In this document: positions 1-7,621 of the stretch, in pieces
Layout of the letters: every line of letters begins with the position of its first letter
How positions within the stretch are numbered: the stretch's first letter is position 1
Source: Minisyncoccota bacterium
GTDB taxonomy: Bacteria; Patescibacteriota; Minisyncoccia; UBA6257; HR35
DNA length: 9,413 bases
Direction of reading: 5' to 3'
Assembly: GCA_028276315.1 (NCBI GenBank)
Contig: JAPYWP010000018.1
Span: forward strand, 1 to 9,413
Notes under the pieces: generated by a model
Told to the model about the DNA's origin: nothing
Seen by the model: only the letters and a program-made list of their open reading frames with translations
Database searches by the model: none
Program-made: the position numbers and the translations under genes

Positions 1-803
1 AAAATTCCTTTAACATCTTTACCATAACTTCCAACCTCTTTTCTAAAAGCGCAAGAAATTCCAGCCATTTTAATAGGAAGATCTTTTTCTTCTAAAATTT
101 CATCAGAAAAATATCCCATTAAAGGTACTTCTGTGGTTCCAGCTAAATAAAGATCTTCTTCTAATTTATATGTTTCTTCCTCGCCCTGAGGAAACATCCC
201 GGTGCCGTATAAAGCAAATTTTTTAACAAGAGAGGTTGGTCTAAAAATTTCAAAACCTTGTTCTTTAAGAAAATCTAAAGACCATCTTAAAAGCGCTAAC
301 TCTAATATTACCGCTTCATTTTTTATAAAATATTGTCTAAAACCACCAACTTTAGCGCCTCTTTCAAGATCAACCAAATTTAATTCTTTCATTAAACTAA
401 TATAATCTTTAAACTCAAAATCAAAGTTAGGTATTTGTCCCCAAAATTTTATTGGAACATTTTCTTCTTCTGTTTTGCCATCTGGAACATCTTTTGCGGG
501 TGGATTTGGTACAAGATAAAGTAAACTTAAAAGCTCATTTGATATAGATTCTTTCTCATTCTCTTTTTTTTCTATTTCTTTTTTAATTAACTTTATTTTT
601 TCGTACAAATCTTTATCTTTATTTTTAGAAAAATCCAAAGATAGTTTTTTCTGTTCATGTTTCAATTTATCTATTTGTGATTGAAGTTCTCTATTTTTAT
701 TATCTAAATATAAAATTTTATCAATATCTATATCTACAAATTTTCTTTTTGCTCCTTCTTTGAAAATTTCAGGATTTTCTCTTAATTTTTTTATATCTAT
801 CAT
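1..803 (-). CDS. serS: Seryl-tRNA synthetase, N-terminal part (3' end outside window)
   Basis: This cytoplasmic class II synthetase charges tRNA-Ser with serine. The 267 visible codons start at ATG 803-801 with MIDIKKLREN, the usual SerRS opening. Residues about 30-95 are a Lys/Glu-rich stretch matching the N-terminal helical-arm coiled coil that grips the tRNA-Ser long variable arm. The catalytic domain follows: YGTGMFPQGEEETYKL (199-214), the serine-binding TxE loop in AGTTEVPL (221-228), and motif 2 around FRKEVGSYGKDVKG (253-266). Motif 3 and roughly 150 further residues, judged from the family length of about 420-430, lie beyond the left edge. The start is 2 bp after the uvrB stop, so serS is the last visible gene of the ABC-uvrB operon. 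No T-box leader is possible because there is no leader, and I see no strong Shine-Dalgarno. Identification is secure; only completeness is unknown. Confidence 0.97.
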   Translation of the reverse strand, partial: MIDIKKLRENPEIFKEGAKRKFVDIDIDKILYLDNKNRELQSQIDKLKHEQKKLSLDFSKNKDKDLYEKIKLIKKEIEKKENEKESISNELLSLLYLVPNPPAKDVPDGKTEEENVPIKFWGQIPNFDFEFKDYISLMKELNLVDLERGAKVGGFRQYFIKNEAVILELALLRWSLDFLKEQGFEIFRPTSLVKKFALYGTGMFPQGEEETYKLEEDLYLAGTTEVPLMGYFSDEILEEKDLPIKMAGISCAFRKEVGSYGKDVKGI

Positions 804-805
804 AT

Positions 806-2644
806 TTAAATAGAAACTGCCTCAAGTATTAATTCTAAGGCAGTTTTTTCTATGGATTTTATAATTGGTTGTGGTTTTATTTTATATTTTTTATTATATT
901 CAATCTGATAAGCTCTTCTTCTTTTGGTTTCCTCAACGGCTAATCTAATAGAATCTGTAATTTTATCTGCATACAAAATAACTCTACCTTCTATATGTCT
1001 TGCAGATCTTCCAATTGCTTGAATTAATGTTGTTGAATTTCTTAAAAATCCTTCTCTATCAGCATCTAAAATTGCAACTAAAGAAACTTCTGGTAAATCT
1101 AAACCTTCTCTTAAAAGATTAACTCCAATAAGAACATCTATCTCTCCCCTTCTTAGGTCTCTTATAATAGATGGCCTTTTTAGTGTTTTTATTTCTGAAT
1201 GAATATAATAAACTTTAAATCCTTGCATTAAAAGATACTCGCATAAATCTTCTGCAGATCTTTTTGTAAGAGTTAAAACTAATGTTCTATGATTTTTTTC
1301 AACTTGTTTTTTAATTTCATTAACTAAGTCTTTTATTTGATTTTTTGCTGGTCTTATTATTATCTCTGGATCTAAAATTCCTGTTGGCCTTACTAAAAGT
1401 TCAACTATTTTGCTTGAATGATTTTTTTCAAAATTCCCTGGAGTTGCTGAGACAAAAATAAACTGAAAATCTCTATTGAAAAATTCTTCAAATCTAAGTG
1501 GTCTATTGTCATAACTTGATGGTAACCTCCAACCATAATTTACTAAATTTTCTTTTCTTTTCCAATCTCCTCTTGCCATCGCTCTTATTTGAGGTATTGA
1601 AAGATGCGACTCATCAATAAAAATAATTGTATCTTTTGGTAAATAATCAATTAATGTATAGGGTGGCTCTCCTGGTTCTCTAAAACTTAAATGTCTTGAA
1701 TAGTTTTCTATTCCAGGACAATAACCTTCTTCTTTTAACATTTTTATATCAAACAAAACTCTTTTCTTTAATCTTTCAGCCTCAATTACTTTTCCTTGTT
1801 TTTTAAGTTCATGATACCACCAATTTAGTTCATTTTTAATATTTTTTAAAGCTATCTCTAATTTTGATCTTGGTGCAATATAAAATTTTGCAGGAAATAT
1901 TTTAATTCTTTCAACATTTTCCCCTTCTTGTTTTATACAAAAACTAATCTTTCCATTTTGATATTTTTGAACAATTTTTTTAACCTCTATACTTTTTATT
2001 ATCTTATTTTTAATTTTTATCTCAAAGATTTCCTGACCGCTAACAGAAAATAATTTTAAAAATTCATCCTCAAATTTAAATGTGCCAGGAATAAAATCTT
2101 CTTTTGCTTCTTTATATTGAAGAGTCTTTAAATAATCTATCGTATTTTTATCTATTTTACCATTTACATAGAATTCTAAACCTATATTTTTATATTCTTC
2201 AGGATCTCCAATTCCATAAAGACAAGAAACTGAAGAAACAACAACAAAATCTCTTCTTGTAAGAACTGATTGAACTGTTGCGTGCCTTAATTGATCTAAA
2301 ATTTCATTAATTCTTGCATCTTTAGCAATATAAATATCTTCTGCAGGAAGATAAGCTTCTGGTTGATAATAATCATAATAACTTACAAAAAAATTAACAG
2401 AGTTTTCGGGGAAAAAGTTTTTAAATTCATGAAAAAGCTGTGCTGTTAAAATTTTGTTTGGAGAAATTACTAATGCAGGCCTTTGAGTCTCTTGTAAAAG
2501 TAAAGCCATCACATAAGTTTTTCCACTTCCTGTAATTCCCAATAATGTCTGAAATTTAAAACCCTTTGATAAACCTTCTTTTAATTCTTTTACAGCCTTT
2601 AGTTGTTCAGGATTAGGTTGAAATTTTGAATTTATTTTGAACAT
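806..2644 (-). CDS. uvrB: Excinuclease ABC subunit B lacking the C-terminal UVR domain
   Basis: UvrB is the damage-verifying helicase-like subunit of nucleotide excision repair; it receives DNA from UvrA and recruits UvrC for incision. Counting from the ATG at 2644, Walker A is GITGSGKT (36-43), the damage-probing beta-hairpin region starts with YYDYYQPEAY (89-98), the Walker B/DESH box is IIFIDESH (340-347), and FVSATPG is motif III. IGVNLLREGLDLPEV and QAIGRSAR are helicase motifs V and VI. The protein is 612 aa, against about 660-670 in E. coli, Bacillus and Thermus. It stops shortly after the RRRAYQIEYN segment, so the C-terminal UVR (UvrC-binding) helical hairpin is absent. An in-frame TTG at 2650 would add two residues and overlap the upstream stop; ATG 2644, 2 bp after that stop, seems likelier. 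No frameshift is visible, and serS begins 2 bp downstream. Confidence 0.97.
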   Translation of the reverse strand: MFKINSKFQPNPEQLKAVKELKEGLSKGFKFQTLLGITGSGKTYVMALLLQETQRPALVISPNKILTAQLFHEFKNFFPENSVNFFVSYYDYYQPEAYLPAEDIYIAKDARINEILDQLRHATVQSVLTRRDFVVVSSVSCLYGIGDPEEYKNIGLEFYVNGKIDKNTIDYLKTLQYKEAKEDFIPGTFKFEDEFLKLFSVSGQEIFEIKIKNKIIKSIEVKKIVQKYQNGKISFCIKQEGENVERIKIFPAKFYIAPRSKLEIALKNIKNELNWWYHELKKQGKVIEAERLKKRVLFDIKMLKEEGYCPGIENYSRHLSFREPGEPPYTLIDYLPKDTIIFIDESHLSIPQIRAMARGDWKRKENLVNYGWRLPSSYDNRPLRFEEFFNRDFQFIFVSATPGNFEKNHSSKIVELLVRPTGILDPEIIIRPAKNQIKDLVNEIKKQVEKNHRTLVLTLTKRSAEDLCEYLLMQGFKVYYIHSEIKTLKRPSIIRDLRRGEIDVLIGVNLLREGLDLPEVSLVAILDADREGFLRNSTTLIQAIGRSARHIEGRVILYADKITDSIRLAVEETKRRRAYQIEYNKKYKIKPQPIIKSIEKTALELILEAVSI

Positions 2645-2646
2645 AA

Positions 2647-2976
2647 TCAATAGATTCTAATTTTAAAAATATAATCTATACTCAAAAGCCCGGGGCCATT
2701 AAAAACATAAATTAAAGTTATAATGAAAATTAAAAATTTGAAATAATCAAAATTTTTGTTTTTTATACTTTTTACTATGCAAAAAATAAGATAAATCAAA
2801 TAAATAAAACCCACAAGCTGAATAAGCCAACCTAAAAATACAGAAATAGCATAAATAAAATGAAGAAAATTTTTATCTTTAAAAACTTTTAAATAATACC
2901 AAAAAATAAATAATGCAAAAAGAATCCTTGAAATTAAAAGAATAAAATCAGATAGTATGTAAAATGGGGTAATCAT
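2647..2976 (-). CDS. Small DoxX-like integral membrane protein
   Basis: This 109-residue protein is almost entirely hydrophobic, with three to four likely membrane segments (roughly residues 5-30, 38-66 and 77-95) separated by short Lys/Asn-rich loops. The N-terminal pattern (LLISRILFALFIFWYYLKV) and the C-terminal GPGLLSIDYIF resemble the DoxX/DoxX-like family, in which a GPG-x-(L/Y)-S-(I/L)-D signature follows the last helix. That family is linked to thiosulfate-quinone oxidoreductase subunits in some organisms, but most members have no known reaction and I assign none here. The ATG at 2976 overlaps the permease TGA by 4 bp (ATGA), implying translational coupling, and the TGA at 2649-2647 is followed directly by uvrB. 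It could be an accessory to the adjacent exporter. The family call is moderately confident and the function is unknown. Confidence 0.7.
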   Translation of the reverse strand: MITPFYILSDFILLISRILFALFIFWYYLKVFKDKNFLHFIYAISVFLGWLIQLVGFIYLIYLIFCIVKSIKNKNFDYFKFLIFIITLIYVFNGPGLLSIDYIFKIRIY

Positions 2977-3809
2977 TCTAAACTTTTATGTTTAATTATA
3001 ACACTTATTAAGGTTATAAACAAAATTATAAAAAATAAATTAAAAAATATAGTTTCTAAAACTCCAAACCCTTTTGTAGCTAAAATTTCTTTTAAGTTTG
3101 AAAGATCCTTTTCTAAAGAAAGGCTCGCAAAAAAAACTTTTTTAACCATCTCAATTCCATAATAAAAAGGATTAAATTGTGAAATTTTTATCATCCAAAT
3201 AGGGGTTAATTCAATAGGAAAGTAAGCACCAGAAAGCAAAATTGCAGGAATAACTAAAAAGAATAAAAGAGAATCATATGATCCAATATTTTTAAAAAAT
3301 ATTGCAAAGAAAATTCCAATAGCGCCAGAAAGAATTCCCAAAATTATAAGCACAGGAAAAGTTAAAATAGTTACAGCAACATCTTTAAAATAAATAAAGC
3401 TTAAAATATTAACTAAAAGACCTTGAAGCGCTCCAACAATTCCACTAGCTAAAATTTTTCCCAAAATTATTATCCATGTTGGAGTTGGAGACAAAATTAT
3501 TGGTTTTAAAAATCCTTTTTCTTTTTCCTCAACAAAAGAATGACCAAAACTAAAAGATACAAAAATTACAGTAGTGCCTATCATCCCAGGAAATATAAAA
3601 AGAAGGTAATTTATTGGGCCAGAATAGTTTAAAATAGAAGCTATTTCTTTTACATCAATAATTTTACCTAATCCTATTCCAAAAAAAATAGTCCAGATAA
3701 AAGGTTGAGTTACTGTAGTAAAAACTTTAAACTTATTTCTCCACCATCTTAAAATTTCTATATATAAAATAATAAAAATTTTTATAAAATTTTTTTTAAT
3801 TTTTTCCAT
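2973..3809 (-). CDS. ABC-2 type transporter permease
   Basis: This is the membrane subunit of an ABC exporter, 278 aa, typical of the DrrB/NodJ-like ABC-2 family. A short amphipathic N-terminus leads to about six membrane segments, near residues 33-50, 67-90, 113-140, 147-172, 180-197 and 252-272. Family landmarks are EEKEKGFLKPIILSPTP (94-110), matching the cytosolic E-(R/K)-E-x-G-x(6-9)-SP loop, and LLSGAYFPIELTPIWMIK (191-208) followed by NPFYYGIEMVK (213-223), the conserved segment near the C-terminus. Its ATG lies inside the ATPase gene (14-bp overlap), and the two products should assemble as a dimer of ATPase plus permease. Substrates in this family include drugs, lipids and polysaccharides; nothing visible here identifies one. 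No Shine-Dalgarno is evident, so translation probably depends on coupling to the ATPase gene. Confidence 0.93.
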   Translation of the reverse strand: MEKIKKNFIKIFIILYIEILRWWRNKFKVFTTVTQPFIWTIFFGIGLGKIIDVKEIASILNYSGPINYLLFIFPGMIGTTVIFVSFSFGHSFVEEKEKGFLKPIILSPTPTWIIILGKILASGIVGALQGLLVNILSFIYFKDVAVTILTFPVLIILGILSGAIGIFFAIFFKNIGSYDSLLFFLVIPAILLSGAYFPIELTPIWMIKISQFNPFYYGIEMVKKVFFASLSLEKDLSNLKEILATKGFGVLETIFFNLFFIILFITLISVIIKHKSLE

Positions 3810-4482
3810 AATAGGAAGTCAAAAATTCTTCACTTTTTCCAATAAAAGCAATTTCTCCGTTTTGAAGATATAAAATTCTGCTGCATAACTTTATCTCATC
3901 TATATGGTGAGATGTTAAAATAATTGTAATTTTATTTTTTTCATTTAATTCTAATACAAATTTCCAAAAATTCTGTCTTGAGTTTATATCTAAACCTACT
4001 GTTGGTTCATCTAAAATTAAAATTTTTGGATTATGAAAAAGCTCTCTAGCAAGTTCTACCATTCTTTTTGTCCCACCAGAAATTTTTTCTATTTTAAAAT
4101 CAAGATATTTTTTAAAGTTAAATTTTTCAGAAAAATAATTAATTAATTCATTTGCTTTTCTTGAAGAAAAATCATAAAGTATACTATGAAAAAATAAATT
4201 TTCTTTTACTGTTAATTTAGAATCTAAATTAACTTCTTGAAAAACAACTCCAAAAAATTTACTTACAATACTTCTCTGAACATTATCTTTTCCAAAAATA
4301 AAAACTTTTCCTGATGTAGGTTTAATTGCTGAAGTTATTATTTTTATTAAAGTACTTTTACCTGCTCCATTTGGTCCTATTATTCCAAAAATTTCTCCTT
4401 CATCAACAAAAAAATTTATATTTTTTAAAGCAATAAAATCATTATAAAACTTATTTACATTTTTTACCTCAAGAGGTTTCAT
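3796..4482 (-). CDS. ABC exporter ATP-binding protein
   Basis: This cytoplasmic nucleotide-binding subunit powers the exporter with the downstream permease. It is 228 aa, a single NBD. Visible motifs are Walker A GPNGAGKST (36-44), the Q-loop VVFQE with Gln82, the signature ISGGTKR (134-140; the usual LSGG Leu is Ile), Walker B ILILDEP (154-160) followed by TVGLD, and the H-loop TSHH with His192. The family is the CcmA/DrrA-like ABC-2 exporter group. There is no C-terminal extension of the kind seen in O-antigen or lipoprotein exporters. It is the first gene of a five-gene run. The ATG at 4482 sits 1 nt after the start expected from the extended -10 at 4490-4498, so its mRNA is probably leaderless. 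Repeat element 1 lies immediately upstream. Confidence 0.95.
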   Translation of the reverse strand: MKPLEVKNVNKFYNDFIALKNINFFVDEGEIFGIIGPNGAGKSTLIKIITSAIKPTSGKVFIFGKDNVQRSIVSKFFGVVFQEVNLDSKLTVKENLFFHSILYDFSSRKANELINYFSEKFNFKKYLDFKIEKISGGTKRMVELARELFHNPKILILDEPTVGLDINSRQNFWKFVLELNEKNKITIILTSHHIDEIKLCSRILYLQNGEIAFIGKSEEFLTSYYGKN

Positions 4483-4489
4483 TATAAAA

Positions 4490-4498
4490 ATTATACCA
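4490..4498 (-). promoter_or_regulatory. Extended -10 promoter of the ABC-uvrB-serS operon
   Basis: The minus strand reads TGGTATAAT, a perfect extended -10 (TGnTATAAT). With a standard 6-nt gap after the -10, transcription would begin at about 4483, one base before the ATG at 4482, which implies a leaderless mRNA. No good -35 is visible: TTGTAT occurs at 19-bp spacing, inside the repeat. The promoter abuts repeat element 1. Confidence 0.75.
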
Positions 4499-4700
4499 CC
4501 GCGGATGAACGCGGATACAACGCGGATTAACGCGGATTTATGCCACCGCGGATTTATGCGGATATTGAAACAGATTTATGCGGATAATTTTTAAAATATC
4601 CGTACTAATCCGTTCTAAATCCGCATTTATCCGTTGTTATCCGCATTTAATCCATTTCTAATCCGTATTTATCCGTTGTTATCCGTATTTATCCGTAGTT
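4499..4700. repeat. Intergenic inverted array of GCGGAT/ATCCG units, element 1
   Basis: This element fills the 196-bp gap between murD and the ABC ATPase gene and enters the 3' end of murD. The left arm carries GCGGAT at 4501, 4511, 4522, 4532, 4548, 4558 and 4580, with a degenerate copy near 4570. The right arm carries the complement, ATCCG or close variants, at 4598, 4608, 4619, 4629, 4639, 4650, 4661, 4671, 4681 and 4691. The arms pair imperfectly around the apex GGATAATTTTTAAAATATCC (4582-4601). Right-arm spacing averages about 10.3 bp. The promoter-proximal 16-mer CCGCGGATGAACGCGG (4499-4514) recurs exactly in element 2. No U-run follows the hairpin on the transcribed strand, so it is not a textbook intrinsic terminator. 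Function unknown. Confidence 0.9.
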
Positions 4701-6013
4701 AAATATTTTTTAAATTTTCTACCTCTATCAAATTCATCTTTAAATAATTCAAATGAAGCTGCTGCAGGAGAAAATAAAATTATATCTTTTGGCTTTGATT
4801 TTTGATTTGCAAAAATCATTGCTTCTTTTAAGTTGTCAGTTTCAAAATATTCATCAATTTTAAGTTTTTTAAGTTCTTTTTTTAATTTTTCCGTTGCTGA
4901 ACCTTTAAGCAATATAAGTAATTTAACTCTTTTTTGAATAACTTTTGCTAAATTTTCAAAATCAAGATTTTTATCAGTCCCGCCAGTTATTAAAACAATT
5001 TTTTTATTAAATGCTAAAATACTATTTATTGTAGAATAAGGGTTTGTGCTACAAGTGTCATTTATCCATAATTTTTTAAATTTCTCTATAGGTTCTAATC
5101 TTCCAAAAAGTGGTTTAATTTTAGATAAAATTTTTAAAATTTCTTTCTTTTCTAAACCAAATTTTCTACCAATCAAAAAACTTACTTTCGCATTTTCAAC
5201 TGCTCCTTTTCCAAAAAATTTAAAACCTTCTTTTTTAAGCTCTTTTTCAAAATATTTGCTATATTTATAAAAAATAACTTTAGATTTTATATTCCACATT
5301 TTTTTAAATTTTTTATAAAGATTTTTAAGATTATTATTTAAAAACAAAAAATCATCTTCTTTTTGCCATCTTGCAATATTAAATTTAGCTTTTTGATAAT
5401 CAAGTAAGCTTTTGTAAGTATTAAGATGATCTTTATCTATATTTGTAATCACACTTATTTGTGGAGATTTTTTAACATAAATAAGACTCTCTAATTGCCA
5501 ACTTGAAATTTCAGCAACAACAATGCTTTTTTGTTTCAATTTAGGCAAAACTTCAAGAAAACTTTTTCCAGCAACTCCAACTAAAAAACAATTATATTTT
5601 TTCTTTAAAATATTAAAAATAAAATTTGAAGTAGTACTTTTACCTTTAGTTCCTGTTATTCCTATTGTAAAAGCTGGTGAAAGTAGAAAATATAAACTAA
5701 CATCAGTATGAATTGGTATTTTATTTTTTTTAGCAATCCTTAAAAAATAAGAATCTCTTGGTACTGCAGGATTTTTAATTATAATATCAGCATTTTTAAA
5801 GTCTTCTTCTTTATGTCTTCCTAAAACATATTTTATTTTGTATTCCTTTAATTTTTCTAAAGATTTTTTTAATTCTTTTTCAGTTTTAAGATCTGTAACT
5901 ATTACATTAGCTCCAATTTTTACAAAAAACTTAGTAACGCCAACTCCACCACCATGAGAACCTAATCCCATAATTAAAACTTTTTTATTTTTAAAATAAT
6001 CTAAGTTTATCAT
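4679..6013 (-). CDS. murD: UDP-N-acetylmuramoylalanine--D-glutamate ligase
   Basis: MurD adds D-glutamate to UDP-MurNAc-L-Ala with ATP in the cytoplasm, the second peptide step of peptidoglycan precursor synthesis. The protein is 444 aa, a normal length. The N-terminal UDP-binding Rossmann-like domain has the loop GLGSHGGGVG (16-25) in place of the E. coli GLGLTG form. The central ATPase domain carries the Mur-ligase P-loop GITGTKGKSTT (118-128), SSWQLE (170-175) and NIDKDHLN (191-198) with the conserved His196. A lysine in YQKAK (206-210) is the likely carbamylated residue. The C-terminal domain has GRLEPIE, ITGGTDKN and SPAAASFELFKDEFDRGRKF. The ATG at 6013 overlaps the mnmA TGA by 4 bp. 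The last residues (TTDKYG) and the TAA are encoded by repeat element 1, so the native C-terminus may once have differed. A GGGG run 7 nt before the ATG could help initiation. Confidence 0.95.
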   Translation of the reverse strand: MINLDYFKNKKVLIMGLGSHGGGVGVTKFFVKIGANVIVTDLKTEKELKKSLEKLKEYKIKYVLGRHKEEDFKNADIIIKNPAVPRDSYFLRIAKKNKIPIHTDVSLYFLLSPAFTIGITGTKGKSTTSNFIFNILKKKYNCFLVGVAGKSFLEVLPKLKQKSIVVAEISSWQLESLIYVKKSPQISVITNIDKDHLNTYKSLLDYQKAKFNIARWQKEDDFLFLNNNLKNLYKKFKKMWNIKSKVIFYKYSKYFEKELKKEGFKFFGKGAVENAKVSFLIGRKFGLEKKEILKILSKIKPLFGRLEPIEKFKKLWINDTCSTNPYSTINSILAFNKKIVLITGGTDKNLDFENLAKVIQKRVKLLILLKGSATEKLKKELKKLKIDEYFETDNLKEAMIFANQKSKPKDIILFSPAAASFELFKDEFDRGRKFKKYLTTDKYG

Positions 6014-7020
6014 AAAATTACCCCGCCACCTAAAAGGAAATCGTCTTTATAGAAAACAATGCTCTGACCAGGTGTTGGCAATTTTGCCTTTTCTATAAAT
6101 ACAACTTTTTTCTCGCTAGGATAAATATAAGCAGGAATTAATTTTTGTCTGTATCTTATTCTTACCATAATTTTTTCTCCATCTTTAATTTCTTTAAAAT
6201 AATTCTCATCACTATAGTAAATTTCATCTTTATAAAGAATTTCATCGTTTTCTTTTGCAACAACTAAAACATTATTTTCAACATCTTTTTTAGCTACATA
6301 CCATGGCCCATTTTTTGCCCAAAATCCATGTCTTTGCCCAAGAGTATAAAAATAATAACCATAATGATAACCTATTAAATTTCCAAATTTATCATAAACA
6401 TAACCTTTTTGAGTCGGTAAATAAGTTTTTAAAAATTCAGAAAATTTAATTTTTCCAACAAAACAAAGACCTTGGCTATCTTTTTTATAAGCAACAGGTA
6501 AATTGTTTTCTGCAGCAATTTTTCTTACTTCCTCTTTTTTTAAATCCCCAAGTGGGAAAATTATTCTTTTTAAAATTTCTTTTTTAATTTTCCATAAAAA
6601 ATAAGTTTGATCTTTTTCTTTATCTTTTGGAATTTTTATAAGTTCCCCTTCTTTTTTTGCGTAATGCCCTGAGGCTATAAAATCATTATCATTTAAATTC
6701 GCAACTTTATTTAAAAATAAACCAAACTTTATCTCAGAATTACATAAAACATCTGGATTTGGCGTTATGCCTTTTTTATAATCTTCTATTGTTTTTTCCA
6801 TAACTAATCTTTTATAATCTTCTTCAATATCAATAACATAAAATGGTATATCTAAAATTTCTGCAACCTGTTTTGCATCTTGAAAATCTTGATAAGAACA
6901 ATTATTTAAAGAAGTCATTCTTAAATGAATTCCAACCACGTCAAAACCAGCTCTTTTTAATAAAAGAGCACTACAAGAAGAATCAACTCCACCAGACATA
7001 AGTACAAAAACTCTTGCCAT
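6010..7020 (-). CDS. mnmA: tRNA-specific 2-thiouridylase
   Basis: MnmA thiolates the wobble uridine (U34) of tRNA-Lys, -Glu and -Gln to 2-thiouridine, using ATP and sulfur relayed from a cysteine desulfurase. The protein is 336 aa, slightly short of the usual 350-370. The PP-loop SGGVDSS is at 9-15. The catalytic Cys93 lies in TPNPDVLCNSEIKFG (86-100) and the second catalytic Cys186 in DSQGLCFVG (181-189). SGHYAKKE, DQTYFLW and YTLGQRHGFW are further family motifs, and the C-terminal beta-barrel ends with the LPTPGQSIVFY pattern. All key residues are present. The ATG at 7020 lies about 2 nt after the start expected from the extended -10 at 7029-7037. It is the first gene of an mnmA-murD pair joined by an ATGA overlap. 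The nearby tRNA-Glu reads CUC, with C34, so it would not be a substrate. Confidence 0.97.
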   Translation of the reverse strand: MARVFVLMSGGVDSSCSALLLKRAGFDVVGIHLRMTSLNNCSYQDFQDAKQVAEILDIPFYVIDIEEDYKRLVMEKTIEDYKKGITPNPDVLCNSEIKFGLFLNKVANLNDNDFIASGHYAKKEGELIKIPKDKEKDQTYFLWKIKKEILKRIIFPLGDLKKEEVRKIAAENNLPVAYKKDSQGLCFVGKIKFSEFLKTYLPTQKGYVYDKFGNLIGYHYGYYFYTLGQRHGFWAKNGPWYVAKKDVENNVLVVAKENDEILYKDEIYYSDENYFKEIKDGEKIMVRIRYRQKLIPAYIYPSEKKVVFIEKAKLPTPGQSIVFYKDDFLLGGGVIL

Positions 7021-7028
7021 ATTAATAA

Positions 7029-7037
7029 ATTATATCA
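7029..7037 (-). promoter_or_regulatory. Extended -10 promoter of mnmA-murD
   Basis: The minus strand reads TGATATAAT, a perfect TGnTATAAT. The expected transcription start is near 7022, two bases before the mnmA ATG at 7020, so the transcript should be essentially leaderless. No -35 is evident. Repeat element 2 begins a few bases upstream. Confidence 0.73.
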
Positions 7038-7041
7038 TCGC

Positions 7042-7169
7042 TACCGCGGATGAACGCGGTACCACGGATTTATGCGGATATTAAACAGATTCATTCGGAT
7101 AATTTTTTAGATATCCGCACTTATCAGTTTTGAATCCGAATTTATCCGTTATTATCAGCATTGATCAGT
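7042..7169. repeat. Intergenic inverted array of GCGGAT/ATCCG units, element 2
   Basis: This is a shorter copy of the element near murD, lying in the 171-bp gap between mnmA and the peptidase-like gene. The left arm starts with CCGCGGATGAACGCGG (7044-7059), identical to element 1. It continues with CGGAT units to the apex GGATAATTTTTTAGATATCC (7098-7117). The right arm has ATCCG or decayed ATCAG units at 7113, 7123, 7134, 7144, 7154 and 7164, spaced 10, 11, 10, 10, 10 bp. Several units are mutated, so this copy looks older or less constrained. Bases 7170-7191, before the upstream gene's stop, hold nothing I recognise. Confidence 0.87.
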
Positions 7170-7191
7170 AGTATTTGACTTTTAATCTACA

Positions 7192-7617
7192 TTATTCAAT
7201 ATCTTTATGAGAGTAAAAAAATAAAATTTTTCTATTTTTAAAATTTAATGGATGGAAGGTTGGGACTTTTTTTGAAGAATTATTGCTTACGGCTAATTTT
7301 TTATTCCAGTAAAAACCTATATGATAATGCCCCTCTTTTTTCTCCCAAACAACAATTGAACCCCTTTTAGGATTTTTAACTTTATACCAACCATTTTTCT
7401 CCATATCTTTAATTGTTGAATTTACTGTAAGATGAATATCTTTTATAAGATTTAAAATTTTTAAAATTGTTGAAACATAGAATGCGCAACTTAATCTACC
7501 ATTTTTAAGAATATCTTTACTTTTTCCACTATCAAAGAAATAATTATTTTTAAAAAAATTTGTTCCAATACTATTTTTAAGAAGCTTAATTAAAGTTTTC
7601 TTTTTATCCTGAATCAA
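7192..7617 (-). CDS. Small NlpC/P60- or CHAP-like cysteine peptidase/amidase (putative)
   Basis: This 141-residue basic protein is not a family I can name firmly. Its layout resembles papain-like NlpC/P60/CHAP amidases: a candidate nucleophile Cys44 at the start of a helix (LSCAFYVSTILK), then PKRGSIVVWE (83-92), then GHYHIGFYW (96-104) with candidate catalytic His97 or His99, and Asn112/113 as a possible third residue. The spacing and the 'P-x-x-G-x-(I/V)-V-V-W ... G-H-x-x-(I/V)-G' pattern are typical of that fold. There is no signal peptide or membrane segment, unusual for a wall hydrolase, so a cytoplasmic or non-classically exported role is possible. The only reasonable start is TTG at 7617; no in-frame ATG occurs before codon 72. 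That TTG is 4 nt after the tRNA-Glu end, so tRNA 3' processing would release a nearly leaderless message. Confidence 0.6.
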   Translation of the reverse strand: MIQDKKKTLIKLLKNSIGTNFFKNNYFFDSGKSKDILKNGRLSCAFYVSTILKILNLIKDIHLTVNSTIKDMEKNGWYKVKNPKRGSIVVWEKKEGHYHIGFYWNKKLAVSNNSSKKVPTFHPLNFKNRKILFFYSHKDIE

Positions 7618-7621
7618 TTCG

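Noticed and set aside
2645..2650. TTG start for uvrB at 2650
   Set aside because: It would add only Met-Ile and overlap the upstream TGA. The ATG at 2644 is a better codon with a 2-bp gap like that before serS. Not strictly excluded.
4482..4700. Rho-independent terminator in the repeat elements
   Set aside because: The inverted arms can pair, but no GC-rich stem followed directly by a U-run is seen on the transcribed strand. A termination role remains possible but is not a textbook case.
2647..6012. Alternative genetic code with TGA as glycine, as in some candidate phyla
   Set aside because: TGA ends mnmA, the permease and the DoxX-like gene at natural positions, each overlapping or abutting the next start. 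No conserved glycine is encoded by TGA.
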